From NCBI GenBank assembly GCA_900315065.1, contig OMXQ01000001.1, forward strand, positions 1 through 64,000: 64,000 nt of DNA. Direction: 5' to 3'. Both the position numbers and the translations under genes were made by a program. The notes under the pieces are model-generated. The model saw only the letters and a list, made by a program, of their open reading frames with translations. It was not told the DNA's origin and did no database searches. Positions 1 through 8,252 of this stretch are shown one piece after another (position 1 is the stretch's first letter; each line of letters opens with the position of its first letter). The stretch comes from an uncultured Erysipelotrichaceae bacterium. Lineage in GTDB: Bacteria; Bacillota_I; Bacilli_A; Erysipelotrichales; Erysipelotrichaceae.

Positions 1-30
1 TTTTTTTTTTTTTTTTTTCTCTCTCTCTTA
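1..30. repeat. poly-T / (CT)n tract at window edge
   Basis: The window opens with 18 T followed by five CT units. No gene is visible here. It may be a genuine low-complexity tract or the end of a contig. Confidence 0.6.
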
Positions 31-61
31 TGAAAGCATTCATGCATGATATAAGAAAGTA

Positions 62-90
62 CAAAAAAGGAACATACTCACGCATGTTCC
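62..90 (-). terminator. Rho-independent terminator of the GlsB/YeaQ gene
   Basis: Read on the minus strand, 7-base arms GGAACAT/ATGTTCC (69-75 with 84-90) enclose an 8-base loop and are followed by a T6 run. It lies just after the stop codon at 100. Confidence 0.8.
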
Positions 91-99
91 GGATCATGC

Positions 100-342
100 T
101 TACTTCTTAGCGTATTTGTTGTACAGCCAGACGAGCAGGCAGGCACCGATGACAGAGAAGATAATCTGTCCGAAAATATTGGTTGCGCCGATTCCAAAGA
201 GATTGGCAATCAGGCCGAAGACAATGCCGCCGACAAGACCAAGTACAAGATTCAGGAAGATGTTGCTGGAATCTACGTTCATAATTTTAGCAGCAATCCA
301 TCCTGATAGTGCACCGACAATCAGATCAATAATAATTCCCAT
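100..342 (-). CDS. GlsB/YeaQ/YmgE family stress-response membrane protein
   Basis: An 80-residue, very hydrophobic protein with about three membrane segments (residues 3-20, 28-50, 55-75). Glycine-rich helices of the type GALSGWIAAKIM and LGLVGGIVFGLI are typical of the transglycosylase-associated / YeaQ family. Family members are small inner-membrane proteins induced by stress, but their biochemical role is unknown. A strong TAAGGAGG ribosome site precedes the ATG. It is a single-gene unit with its own terminator. The family call is firm. The function is not. Confidence 0.88.
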   Translation of the reverse strand: MGIIIDLIVGALSGWIAAKIMNVDSSNIFLNLVLGLVGGIVFGLIANLFGIGATNIFGQIIFSVIGACLLVWLYNKYAKK

Positions 343-394
343 TTTTACATATCCTCCTTAGGACAATTTCATTTTAGCACTTCATAATCAATTG

Positions 395-1282
395 TTAAGC
401 ATTTTCTTGACCGTTGGTCAAATGAAGACATTCCAACAGGAATCCGTCCCGGATGCCGGTATCAGAAATCAGAATAGTTTCTGCTTCATACGCATTGCAG
501 ATTTCAAGAATCATATGAATGCCCGGCAGCAGAAGGGGCTGTCTTGATACCCGTACTTCTCTCATCACTGCTTCTTCTGCCTCTGCTTCATGATCCAGCA
601 GCCGCTGGTACATTTCCCTTAATCTGACTACCGGAAGCATGTGATCCGTGTGATAAAGATCATTGCAGACAAGACCTGCATAGCGCATGGTGCCGCCGAT
701 GCCGATCAGGTCTTTGCTGGCGGTATTCAAAGACGGATATTCTTTCCTGATTTTGTGCAGTTCTTTTGCACATTCTTGTGTATCCAGAGGTAAATGCGAG
801 AGTCTTACACAGCCCAGGTGGAATGAAACAGCATCCACAGGCTTGGAATCCCTGAAGGAAATCAATTCGGTAGAACCGCCGCCGACATCAAAGGCAATAC
901 CGTCTCTGACATCAGGATAGGAAAAGCGTGTGCCGATATAGTCATAGGCAGCTTCCTGGTATCCGGTCAGAGGATGAATTTCAAATTTTGTTTTTGCTAA
1001 AGCATCTACCAGTTCCTGCTGGTTCCCAATTCGGCAAGGTTCAGTAATGTCTGCAAAACGATATTCAATGCCGGCTGTATCGCACTTCTGATCATAGAGA
1101 GCAAGCACCCGTGCTGCTTCCGCGATGCCTTCTTTGGACATGATTCTGTCAGCATCCACATAATCAATCAGATGAGCAGGCGTGGATTCGTGATACATCT
1201 GGATAGGAACTCCGTCATGAATTTCGTAAAAGATGAGAACCATCGTATTGGAACCGATATCAGTAATGGCATATTGGGTCAT
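395..1282 (-). CDS. Ppx/GppA phosphatase family protein (exopolyphosphatase-like)
   Basis: About 295 residues of the ASKHA-fold Ppx/GppA family, which hydrolyses polyphosphate or pppGpp. The N-terminal phosphate loop DIGSNTMVL and the second loop AFDVGGGSTELI are intact, and GIGGTMRYAG sits in the second lobe. The protein has only the two core lobes and lacks the C-terminal HD-like extension of long Ppx enzymes, so substrate preference is open. The start is ambiguous: the chosen ATG at 1282 has GGAGG 8 bases upstream, but an in-frame ATG at 1297 also has AGGAG 5 bases upstream. The conserved domain begins right after the chosen start. A cytoplasmic enzyme, apparently transcribed alone. Confidence 0.85.
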   Translation of the reverse strand: MTQYAITDIGSNTMVLIFYEIHDGVPIQMYHESTPAHLIDYVDADRIMSKEGIAEAARVLALYDQKCDTAGIEYRFADITEPCRIGNQQELVDALAKTKFEIHPLTGYQEAAYDYIGTRFSYPDVRDGIAFDVGGGSTELISFRDSKPVDAVSFHLGCVRLSHLPLDTQECAKELHKIRKEYPSLNTASKDLIGIGGTMRYAGLVCNDLYHTDHMLPVVRLREMYQRLLDHEAEAEEAVMREVRVSRQPLLLPGIHMILEICNAYEAETILISDTGIRDGFLLECLHLTNGQENA

Positions 1283-1504
1283 ATGGAAAACCTCCATAGT
1301 TTCTCCTGTTATCATATCCTAAATTTGTATCTGGTCAGCACTGCGTCCGGAAATTATTTTCTGATTTCTACTGTTTCATTATTTCTAATGAAAATATTTT
1401 ACATAATTTTACATTTCTTGAAAAGTTTTACGAACATTTAATAGACAGTTGATATTGACTTTCGTTTTTCAAGGCAGAATATATGTAGAAAAGAGGAAAG
1501 GCAT

Positions 1505-1702
1505 ATGAACACGTTGAACGAAGAAAAAAAATTGACACGGCAGATCATTCTGATCGGCACATTGGCTGCTGTTGTTTGTCTGCTGCTTGCCTGGTCTGCA
1601 TATAAAGCAGGCTTCACGCTTCTCTGCGGTTTCAATGTATTTCTTGGTGTTACCGCAGTCTGCAGTATCTTTTATAATCTCAATTTCAAAGAAGCAAAAT
1701 GA
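1505..1702 (+). CDS. Small two-helix membrane protein, unknown
   Basis: A 65-residue protein with two probable membrane helices (about residues 13-32 and 36-56) flanked by charged ends. An AGAGGAAAG ribosome site lies just before the ATG, and a clear terminator follows at 1720-1767. I do not recognise a family. A longer reading frame lies antisense to it, but that frame has no ribosome site, so this small gene is the better supported choice. Confidence 0.6.
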   Translation: MNTLNEEKKLTRQIILIGTLAAVVCLLLAWSAYKAGFTLLCGFNVFLGVTAVCSIFYNLNFKEAK

Positions 1703-1719
1703 TGATTCACAAAGCAAAG

Positions 1720-1767
1720 TGGTGCATGAATACAGTCTGGGAATGCTGAAACATGCACCATTTTTTT
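1720..1767 (+). terminator. Rho-independent terminator
   Basis: Nine-base arms TGGTGCATG/CATGCACCA (1720-1728 with 1752-1760), a 23-base loop and a T7 run. It ends the small membrane protein gene before the pyrH promoter. Confidence 0.75.
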
Positions 1768-1824
1768 CTGCGCTGGCAGGCATCGGCTTCTTTTTCGAAA
1801 AAGAATGAAATGGCATTTGGTATT

Positions 1825-1833
1825 TGCTATAAT
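1825..1833 (+). promoter_or_regulatory. Extended -10 promoter of pyrH
   Basis: TGCTATAAT is a perfect TGn extended -10 box. No good -35 box is visible, as is common for extended -10 promoters. The predicted start is near 1840, about 25 bases before the pyrH ATG. The same nonamer recurs at several other genes in the window. Confidence 0.65.
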
Positions 1834-1865
1834 ATTTCATGGAAAATAGTGGAGGACAATCATTC

Positions 1866-2582
1866 ATGTATAAGCGCGTTCTGTTAAAACTGAGCGGTGA
1901 AGCTTTAGCGGGCAATGAAAAGAATTTTGACCCGGTTGTACTGCATAACCTGGCCCTTGAAATCAAGGAAGCACAGGCTATGGGCGTTCAGATCGCAATT
2001 GTAGTAGGCGGCGGCAATTTTATCCGCGGCAAGCTGGTAGCTGATATTGGTATTGATCGTGTTCAGGGCGACCATATGGGCATGCTGGCAACAATTATCA
2101 ATGCTCTTGCCATTCAGTCAGCTCTGGAACAGGAGGGTGTTGATACCCGTGTCCAGACATCCATTGAAATGGAAAAAGTTGCTGAGCCGTTTATCCAGCG
2201 CCGTGCTATCAGGCATCTGGAAAAGGGCAGAGTTGTTATCTTCGGCGGCGGTACAGGTCTGCCGTTCTTCTCAACGGATACCACTGCAGCCTTGCGTGCC
2301 AACGAAATTCATGCAGAAATCATTCTGATGGCAAAGAACGGGGTTGATGGTGTCTACAGTGCAGATCCGAAGAAAGATCCTGACGCAGTCAAGTATGATC
2401 ATCTGACATATATGGATGTGCTGAACAAAGGCCTGCAGATTATGGATTCTACAGCTGCTTCCATGTGTCAGGATAATCACATGAAGCTTCTCGTCTTCAA
2501 CATGAATGAAAAAGGAAATATTGTAAGAGCTATGCGAGGCGATAAGATCGGAACAATCGTCTCCTGCAAGGAGGAAGAATAA
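1866..2582 (+). CDS. pyrH: UMP kinase
   Basis: Phosphorylates UMP to UDP with ATP in pyrimidine nucleotide synthesis. The amino-acid-kinase fold motifs are in order: LKLSGEAL at the N-terminus, [39 protein letters not shown] and [11 protein letters not shown]. The length of 238 residues is normal. The frame is open 27 bases further upstream, but GGAGGA at 1851-1856 sits 9 bases from the chosen ATG and the conserved sequence starts there. The stop is two bases from frr, whose ribosome site lies inside the end of pyrH. The pyrH-frr pairing is conserved in bacteria. Confidence 0.97.
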   Translation: MYKRVLLKLSGEALAGNEKNFDPVVLHNLALEIKEAQAMGVQIAIVVGGGNFIRGKLVADIGIDRVQGDHMGMLATIINALAIQSALEQEGVDTRVQTSIEMEKVAEPFIQRRAIRHLEKGRVVIFGGGTGLPFFSTDTTAALRANEIHAEIILMAKNGVDGVYSADPKKDPDAVKYDHLTYMDVLNKGLQIMDSTAASMCQDNHMKLLVFNMNEKGNIVRAMRGDKIGTIVSCKEEE

Positions 2583-2584
2583 GA

Positions 2585-3133
2585 ATGAGCTACCCTGTAA
2601 CAGATAATGCAAAAACAAAAATGGAAAAGGCACTTGCCCATTTCCAGGAAGACCTGACAACCATCCGTACAGGTATGGCAAATGCATCCATGCTGAACAG
2701 AGTCATGGTTGATTATTACGGATCCCCGACACCGTTGAATCAGATTGCCGGCATTTCCGTACAGGAAGGCCGTACGCTTGTCATCAAGCCATATGATCCG
2801 TCTTCTCTCAAGGATATTGAAAGAGCCTGCAATGAAGCAGATCTCGGTATCGCTCCGCAGAACGATGGTTCTGTAATCCGTCTGACTGTTCCGCAGCTGA
2901 CTGGTGAAACCCGTAAGGAAATGGCAAAGAAGGTTTCCAAGATGGCTGAAGCAGCTAAGGTCGAAATCAGAAATGACCGCCGTGATGCCATGAATACAGT
3001 TAAGAAAGACAAGACTGTAGATGAAGATACCCAGAAGGATATGGAGAACGAAGTTCAGAAGCTGACTGACAAGTATGTCGCTAAGATCGAAGAACTTGCC
3101 AAGGCCAAGGAAAAGGAAGTTCTTACTGTCTGA
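2585..3133 (+). CDS. frr: Ribosome recycling factor
   Basis: With EF-G it splits post-termination ribosomes. The 182 residues form the usual two-domain protein: a three-helix bundle at both ends with an inserted beta domain (about residues 30-105). Family sequence VDYYGSPTPLNQIA and the RRDAMNTVKKDK helix are present. It is translated from AAGGAGG inside the pyrH tail and followed at once by a strong terminator, so pyrH-frr forms a two-gene unit. Confidence 0.97.
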   Translation: MSYPVTDNAKTKMEKALAHFQEDLTTIRTGMANASMLNRVMVDYYGSPTPLNQIAGISVQEGRTLVIKPYDPSSLKDIERACNEADLGIAPQNDGSVIRLTVPQLTGETRKEMAKKVSKMAEAAKVEIRNDRRDAMNTVKKDKTVDEDTQKDMENEVQKLTDKYVAKIEELAKAKEKEVLTV

Positions 3134-3143
3134 GAATAATCCG

Positions 3144-3170
3144 AAGGAAGGGAAACCTTCCTTTTTCTTT
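3144..3170 (+). terminator. Rho-independent terminator after frr
   Basis: Arms AAGGAAGG/CCTTCCTT (3144-3151 with 3156-3163), a GAAA loop and a T-rich tail. It closes pyrH-frr. Confidence 0.88.
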
Positions 3171-3206
3171 GTCTGAATGCAAACTGCATTTCTTCTGTTA
3201 GTACGG

Positions 3207-3212
3207 TATAAT
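3207..3212 (+). promoter_or_regulatory. -10 box upstream of uppS
   Basis: A perfect TATAAT lies 24 bases upstream of the uppS ATG, directly after the frr terminator. No convincing -35 box is visible. It probably drives uppS-cdsA-dxr-rseP. Confidence 0.45.
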
Positions 3213-3235
3213 AGAGGCAAACAGGAGCATGTGAT

Positions 3236-3940
3236 ATGAAAGAATGCAGGCATGTTGCGATCATTATGGATGGCAACGGAAGATGGGCCCAGGCTCAGGG
3301 CTTACCAAGAACCGCCGGTCATTTAGCGGGTTCGGATAATGTCCGTACCATTGCAATTGCGGCAAGTGAAATGGGAATACAATATCTGACGCTTTATGCT
3401 TTCTCAACTGAAAACTGGAAGCGCAGCAAGGATGAAGTAGGCTACATCATGAAACTTCCGGCTTATTTCTTCAAAAAATATATGCAGGAATTTTTAGACA
3501 GGGGCTACCGCATGAATATTCTCGGCGAACTGGATGCGCTGCCGCCGGCAACGGAAAAAGTTCTGAAAGATGCCATGGAAGAGTCAAAAAAGAATACCGG
3601 CCTCAATCTGAATATCTGTATGAACTATGGTTCGCAGCGGGAAATTCTCTTAGCCGCGAAGCACTATGCAGCAGATGTGCTGGCAGGAAAAGCAGATCTG
3701 AACCTGGATGAAGCAGGTTTTGAAAAGTATCTGATGACAGCAGGGTTCCCGCCGGTTGATTTATTGATCAGAACCAGCGGGGAAGAAAGAATTTCCAATT
3801 ATCTCTTATGGCAGATTGCTTATGCAGAACTGGAATTTGTGCCGGAGAGCTGGCCGGAATTTACGCCGGATGTCCTGAAAAGGTGTCTGGAAGAATATAG
3901 TCACAGAGACAGAAGATTCGGAGGCGTGAAGAATGTCTAA
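3236..3940 (+). CDS. uppS: Isoprenyl transferase (undecaprenyl diphosphate synthase)
   Basis: Adds isopentenyl units in cis to make the C55 lipid carrier for wall synthesis. The catalytic Asp is D12 in the IMDGNGRWA motif. Also present are RTAGHLAGS, LYAFSTENWKRS and the C-terminal IRTSGEERISNYLLWQ signature. At 234 residues it is slightly short but complete. An AGGAG ribosome site lies 8 bases from the ATG. It overlaps cdsA by 8 bases, so translation is likely coupled in the uppS-cdsA-dxr-rseP operon, a standard bacterial order. Confidence 0.96.
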   Translation: MKECRHVAIIMDGNGRWAQAQGLPRTAGHLAGSDNVRTIAIAASEMGIQYLTLYAFSTENWKRSKDEVGYIMKLPAYFFKKYMQEFLDRGYRMNILGELDALPPATEKVLKDAMEESKKNTGLNLNICMNYGSQREILLAAKHYAADVLAGKADLNLDEAGFEKYLMTAGFPPVDLLIRTSGEERISNYLLWQIAYAELEFVPESWPEFTPDVLKRCLEEYSHRDRRFGGVKNV

Positions 3941-4724
3941 AATGGCAGTCAAGGTACTGACCGCAGTGATTATGATTGCGGTGGCAGTACCGGTGTTGTA
4001 TCTCGGCGGGATCTGGATGGAAATCCTGATGGCTTTTATTGCCGGCGGTGCTGCATACGAAGCAGCCAGGCTGGGCAATGAGAAAGTACCGGTTATTCCG
4101 ATGGTTCTGAATTTCATTGCCATTGTCATGCTTTATAAAGCACCGGCTACTCATTTTGCGGCAGTTGCTGCCTTCTGGGCAGTTATTCTCTTCACGATTT
4201 CGCTGATCGATGAAAAGTTTACGACCGACAGCGTTGTCTATAACTTCATGATTACCCTGCTTGCAGGCATGGCTTTAAGGTGCCTGACGCTTCTTTATCA
4301 TCAGCCGGCAGAAGGATGGAAGTATTTCCTCTTTGTAGGTCTGGCATGCTTCGGTTGTGATACCGGTGCCTATTTCTTCGGCGTTTTCCTTGGCAAACAT
4401 AAGATGATCCCGCGGGTTTCTCCTAATAAAACATGGGAAGGTTCCATCGGCGGCTATGCAACGGGTGCCATTGTTTCCTTTGTCTACAGCCTGTTTGTAT
4501 TGAAAGATGTTCTGCCGGTTTCTTTACTGGCTGCAGCTTCCCTATTGCTGCCGTTAGTTGCCCAGATCGGCGATCTTTCCTTTTCTTCCATCAAGAGAAG
4601 ATTCGGCATCAAGGATTTCTCCAATCTTTTCCCAGGGCACGGCGGTGTTCTGGACAGAGTTGATTCCGTGATTTTCTGCCTGATGGTATTCAATGCTTTG
4701 ATGATTATCTGGAGACTTGCTTAA
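3933..4724 (+). CDS. cdsA: Phosphatidate cytidylyltransferase (CDP-diacylglycerol synthase)
   Basis: Makes CDP-diacylglycerol from phosphatidate and CTP at the membrane, feeding phospholipid synthesis. The protein has 263 residues with about seven hydrophobic segments. The C-terminal family signature spans 4582-4670 and includes SSIKRRFGIKD, GHGGVLDR and D-S. DTGAYFFG and SPNKTWEGSIGG precede it. The stop overlaps the dxr start by one base. Confidence 0.95.
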   Translation: MSKMAVKVLTAVIMIAVAVPVLYLGGIWMEILMAFIAGGAAYEAARLGNEKVPVIPMVLNFIAIVMLYKAPATHFAAVAAFWAVILFTISLIDEKFTTDSVVYNFMITLLAGMALRCLTLLYHQPAEGWKYFLFVGLACFGCDTGAYFFGVFLGKHKMIPRVSPNKTWEGSIGGYATGAIVSFVYSLFVLKDVLPVSLLAAASLLLPLVAQIGDLSFSSIKRRFGIKDFSNLFPGHGGVLDRVDSVIFCLMVFNALMIIWRLA

Positions 4725-5881
4725 TGAAAAGATTAGTATTGCTGGGTGCTTCCGGTTCAATCGGAACCCAGACAATTGATGTTGTTCTGCAGCATCCTGA
4801 TTTATTTGAAATTATTGCGCTGAGCGTTGGTCACAGAATTGATGTTCTGCAAAAAATCCTGGAAAAGGTCGATGTCAAAGTCGTCTGCGTCCAGGCGGAA
4901 GCAGATGCCGTGAAGCTGAAGGAAGCATATCCTGACAAGGAATTCCTCCATGGGGATGCAGGTCTGGAAACATTGGCAGAGAGAAATGACTACGATGTTC
5001 TGGTCAATGCTCTGGTCGGTTTTGTCGGTTTCATGCCTACTTTGAAAGCTATTGAAACAGGACATGATGTGGCTCTTGCAAACAAGGAAACCCTGGTTGT
5101 CGGCGGCAAGCTCATCTATGAAGCTTTGCATAAATACAACCGGTCTTTATATCCGATTGATTCCGAGCATAGTGCAATCTTCCAGTGCCTGCAGGGAAAT
5201 AAACATTCCCAGGTCAGAAGATTATTGATTACTGCCAGCGGCGGCTCTTTCAGAAATCGTACCAGAGACCAGCTCAAAGATGTTACGGTTGAACAGGCTC
5301 TGGCACATCCGAACTGGTCCATGGGCGCCAAGATTACGATTGACTCGGCTGACATGATGAACAAGGGCTTTGAAGTGACTGAAGCACATTGGCTCTTCGA
5401 TCTGGATTATGATCACATTGATGTTGTCATGCATCCGGAATCCGTTGTTCACAGCATGGTTGAATATGTTGATCATAGTATTATTGCCCAGATGGGATCA
5501 GCTGATATGAGATTGCCGATTCAGTATGCGCTTACCTGGCCTGAGAGATATCCATTGGAAGAAAAAAAGTTTGATCTGACTGAAATCGGTACGCTTCATT
5601 TTGAAAAACCGGATACCAGAAGATTCCCTTTGCTTGCCTTAGCTTATGAAGCAGGTAAAAAGGGCGGCAATCTGGATGCAGTCATGAATAGTGCCAATGA
5701 AGTTGCCAATGCGGCTTTCCGCAAAGGAGAAATTCCTTTCCTGATGATTGAAGATATCATCATCGAAGCAGTTCATAAAGCGCCGTTCAGAGAAGTCAAT
5801 ACTGTACAGGATCTTCTGGATGCGGATGCCTGGGGCAGGGAATTTGCCCTGGCATATATCAGAAAGGCTGGTGAGAAATGA
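4724..5881 (+). CDS. dxr: 1-deoxy-D-xylulose 5-phosphate reductoisomerase
   Basis: Converts DXP to MEP with NADPH, the first committed step of the MEP isoprenoid pathway that supplies uppS. The N-terminal Rossmann motif GASGSIGTQT, LANKETLVVGG, the metal-binding IDSEHSAIFQ, the phosphate-binding ITASGGSFRN and HPNWSMGAKITIDSADMMNKG are intact. The 385 residues are full length. It shares one base with cdsA and four with rseP, indicating coupled translation. Its presence says this organism uses the MEP route. Confidence 0.97.
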   Translation: MKRLVLLGASGSIGTQTIDVVLQHPDLFEIIALSVGHRIDVLQKILEKVDVKVVCVQAEADAVKLKEAYPDKEFLHGDAGLETLAERNDYDVLVNALVGFVGFMPTLKAIETGHDVALANKETLVVGGKLIYEALHKYNRSLYPIDSEHSAIFQCLQGNKHSQVRRLLITASGGSFRNRTRDQLKDVTVEQALAHPNWSMGAKITIDSADMMNKGFEVTEAHWLFDLDYDHIDVVMHPESVVHSMVEYVDHSIIAQMGSADMRLPIQYALTWPERYPLEEKKFDLTEIGTLHFEKPDTRRFPLLALAYEAGKKGGNLDAVMNSANEVANAAFRKGEIPFLMIEDIIIEAVHKAPFREVNTVQDLLDADAWGREFALAYIRKAGEK

Positions 5882-6939
5882 CAATTCTTTATTTCATTCT
5901 GTTATTGGGCGTGATTATCTGTTTTCATGAGCTCGGCCATTTTATTGCCGCAAAGATTTTCGGCGTTTACGTCTATGAATTTTCTTTCGGCATGGGACCA
6001 AAGCTCTTTCATAAAAAGGGAAAAGAAACCCAGTTTTCTATCCGTGCTCTTCCAGTCGGCGGCTTTGTGGCCATGGCTGGTGAAAAAGACGGGGATAAAG
6101 CATATCCGGATGTAGTTGTGCCGGAAGGAAGAAGATTGACCGACGCGGCTCCATGGAAAAAGATCATCATCATGTTAGCAGGGGTATTCAATAACTTCGT
6201 GCTTGCGTATCTGATCTTTGTTGTTGTATTGCTGATGTCAGGCGTCATTACCACAAGCCCGAAACCTGTCGTTGCTTCAGTTGCCAAGGATTCTCCAGCC
6301 GAGGAAGCAGGGTTTGAAGCTGGCGATGCCATTCTCAAGGTTGAGAAGGAAGACGGCTCCAGCGTGAAGCCGAAGACTTTCCTGGATCTGCAGAGCTTCA
6401 ATGCCGGCTACAGCGATGAGCTGACTTATACGGTACAAAGAGATGATAAAACAATTGAATTGAAAGTTACCCCGGCTTACAATGAAGAAGCTGGTGCCTA
6501 TCTCATTGGAATTACGGCACCGCAGCCTGAAAGCGTGAAGATCACTGTATTGAACTGCTGGTATTACGGCGGCTATGAAATGACCTCCATGGTCAGAATG
6601 ATGAAGACAACCCTGCAGGGTTTGTTCTTTCATGGCTCAGGACTGGATCAGTTATCCGGACCGGTCGGCATTTATCAGGCAACGGATACATATGCATCCA
6701 TGGGACCGGCGGCTTTCCTCTTCCTGGTTGCAGAGCTTTCTCTCAATGTCGGTATTATGAATCTGCTTCCTTTACCGGTATTGGACGGGGGACAGGTCAT
6801 CCTCACATTGATCGAGTGGGCATTCCATAAGACCCTGAATGAGAAGGTAAAGGCCGGCATTATGATCGGCTGCTGGGTATTATTAATTGGTATGATGGTG
6901 TTGGCAACCTGGAATGATATTTCCAGGCTGCTCGCCTGA
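5878..6939 (+). CDS. rseP: Site-2 protease, RIP metalloprotease RseP/YluC
   Basis: Intramembrane zinc protease that cleaves anti-sigma factors or other membrane substrates. HELGH at residues 17-21 in the first helix is the zinc site. A PDZ domain occupies roughly residues 125-200, and LPLPVLDGGQV near residue 300 carries the third zinc ligand. 353 residues with about four membrane helices. Last gene of the uppS operon, starting inside dxr with an ATGA overlap. The substrate cannot be told from the window. Confidence 0.94.
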   Translation: MTILYFILLLGVIICFHELGHFIAAKIFGVYVYEFSFGMGPKLFHKKGKETQFSIRALPVGGFVAMAGEKDGDKAYPDVVVPEGRRLTDAAPWKKIIIMLAGVFNNFVLAYLIFVVVLLMSGVITTSPKPVVASVAKDSPAEEAGFEAGDAILKVEKEDGSSVKPKTFLDLQSFNAGYSDELTYTVQRDDKTIELKVTPAYNEEAGAYLIGITAPQPESVKITVLNCWYYGGYEMTSMVRMMKTTLQGLFFHGSGLDQLSGPVGIYQATDTYASMGPAAFLFLVAELSLNVGIMNLLPLPVLDGGQVILTLIEWAFHKTLNEKVKAGIMIGCWVLLIGMMVLATWNDISRLLA

Positions 6940-6969
6940 TTATATGTAAAGGAGTATATATTACAAATT

Positions 6970-7986
6970 ATGGCTAAGATTCTGGTTACAGGCGGTACCG
7001 GCTACATTGGTTCTCACACAGTTGTAGAACTGATCCAGGCCGGCTATGAAGTAGTTGTACTGGATAATCTCTACAACTCCAAAAAGGCAGTATTGGAAAG
7101 AATTGAAAAGATCACCGGCGTGATGCCGAAGTTCTATGAAACAGACATTCTTGATAGAGACAGTCTTGACAAGGTTTTTGCTGAAAACAAGATCGATGCG
7201 GTTATTCACTTTGCCGGCTACAAGGCTGTCGGTGAGTCTGTCGCAAAGCCTCTGCTTTATTATGAAAACAACATTTCCGGTTCCATCAATCTGTATCAGG
7301 CTATGAAGAAGGCCGGCTGCAAGACCATCGTCTTCTCTTCTTCTGCTACTGTATACGGTGATCCTGAAAAGTGTCCGATTACAGAAGAGGCAAAGGTAGG
7401 AGGCACAACTAATCCATATGGTACATCCAAGCTGATGAATGAAAGAATTCTTGAAGATGTTGCCAGGTCTGATGATGAATGGTCTGTTCTCTTATTGAGA
7501 TACTTTAATCCGATCGGGGCTCATAAGAGCGGTTTGTTAGGTGAAGTGCCGAACGGCATCCCGAACAACCTGGTTCCATATATTGCCAGAGTTGCCAACG
7601 GAACTCTTGAATATCTGCGTGTCTTCGGCAATGACTATCCGACTCCGGATGGAACCGGTGTACGTGATTACATCCATGTTGTAGACCTGGCAAAAGGTCA
7701 TATCGGTGCAGTCAGGTTTGCCCTTGAACACAAGGGTGTAGAACATGTCAACCTGGGCACAGGAAAGGGCTATAGTGTTCTGGATGTTCTGCATGCATAT
7801 GAAAAGGCCTGCGGCAAGACACTTCCGTACAAGATCCTGCCAAGGCGCCCTGGTGATATCGCAGAGTGCTATGCAGATCCATCCAAGGCAAAGAAGCTGT
7901 TCGGCTGGGAAGCACAGTATGATATCGATGACATGTGCAAAGATTCCTGGAACTTCACTTTGAAGAATCCGGACGGTATTGAATAA
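6970..7986 (+). CDS. galE: UDP-glucose 4-epimerase
   Basis: Interconverts UDP-glucose and UDP-galactose (and perhaps the N-acetyl forms) for surface polysaccharides and galactose use. GGTGYIGSH at the N-terminus binds NAD. The catalytic Ser/Tyr/Lys set is in SSATVYG and NPYGTSK. PTPDGTGVRDYIHVVDLAKGH and the 338-residue length fit GalE well. The only ribosome site, AAAGGAG at 6948-6954, is 15 bases from this ATG, longer than usual, but no other in-frame start fits better. A strong terminator follows. Confidence 0.94.
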   Translation: MAKILVTGGTGYIGSHTVVELIQAGYEVVVLDNLYNSKKAVLERIEKITGVMPKFYETDILDRDSLDKVFAENKIDAVIHFAGYKAVGESVAKPLLYYENNISGSINLYQAMKKAGCKTIVFSSSATVYGDPEKCPITEEAKVGGTTNPYGTSKLMNERILEDVARSDDEWSVLLLRYFNPIGAHKSGLLGEVPNGIPNNLVPYIARVANGTLEYLRVFGNDYPTPDGTGVRDYIHVVDLAKGHIGAVRFALEHKGVEHVNLGTGKGYSVLDVLHAYEKACGKTLPYKILPRRPGDIAECYADPSKAKKLFGWEAQYDIDDMCKDSWNFTLKNPDGIE

Positions 7987-8012
7987 GCAGAAAACTGAAT
8001 TGATACACAGGC

Positions 8013-8044
8013 AAAGAGGCAGAAAAGATCTGTCTCTTTTTTTG
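8013..8044 (+). terminator. Rho-independent terminator after galE
   Basis: Eleven-pair stem (8013-8023 with 8029-8039, one G-T pair), an AAAGA loop and a T7-rich tail. Confidence 0.88.
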
Positions 8045-8116
8045 TAAATGCAGACAAATCATTCATATAAGAGTCTGAAATACATAAATATTTCAATATA
8101 GTAACAGATATTAAAT

Positions 8117-8137
8117 AATGATATTCATAGTATCATT
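8117..8137. promoter_or_regulatory. Inverted repeat upstream of the exported-protein/glucosaminidase pair
   Basis: AATGATA and TATCATT arms (8117-8123, 8131-8137) with a 7-base spacer lie in the 208-base AT-rich gap after galE. There is no T-run, so it is not a terminator. It could be an operator for the genes at 8253 and 9218. A TATAAT at 8218-8223 may be their -10 box. Inference only. Confidence 0.3.
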
Positions 8138-8252
8138 TATTAAAATAAAGTGCTGAAAAAGCCTTTATTCAAGCCGTTTTCTGATGTTTTTGTATCACTT
8201 TTTACTTATCTGTAAGATATAATAATAGATGTATTCGGGAGAATAACAGCCT

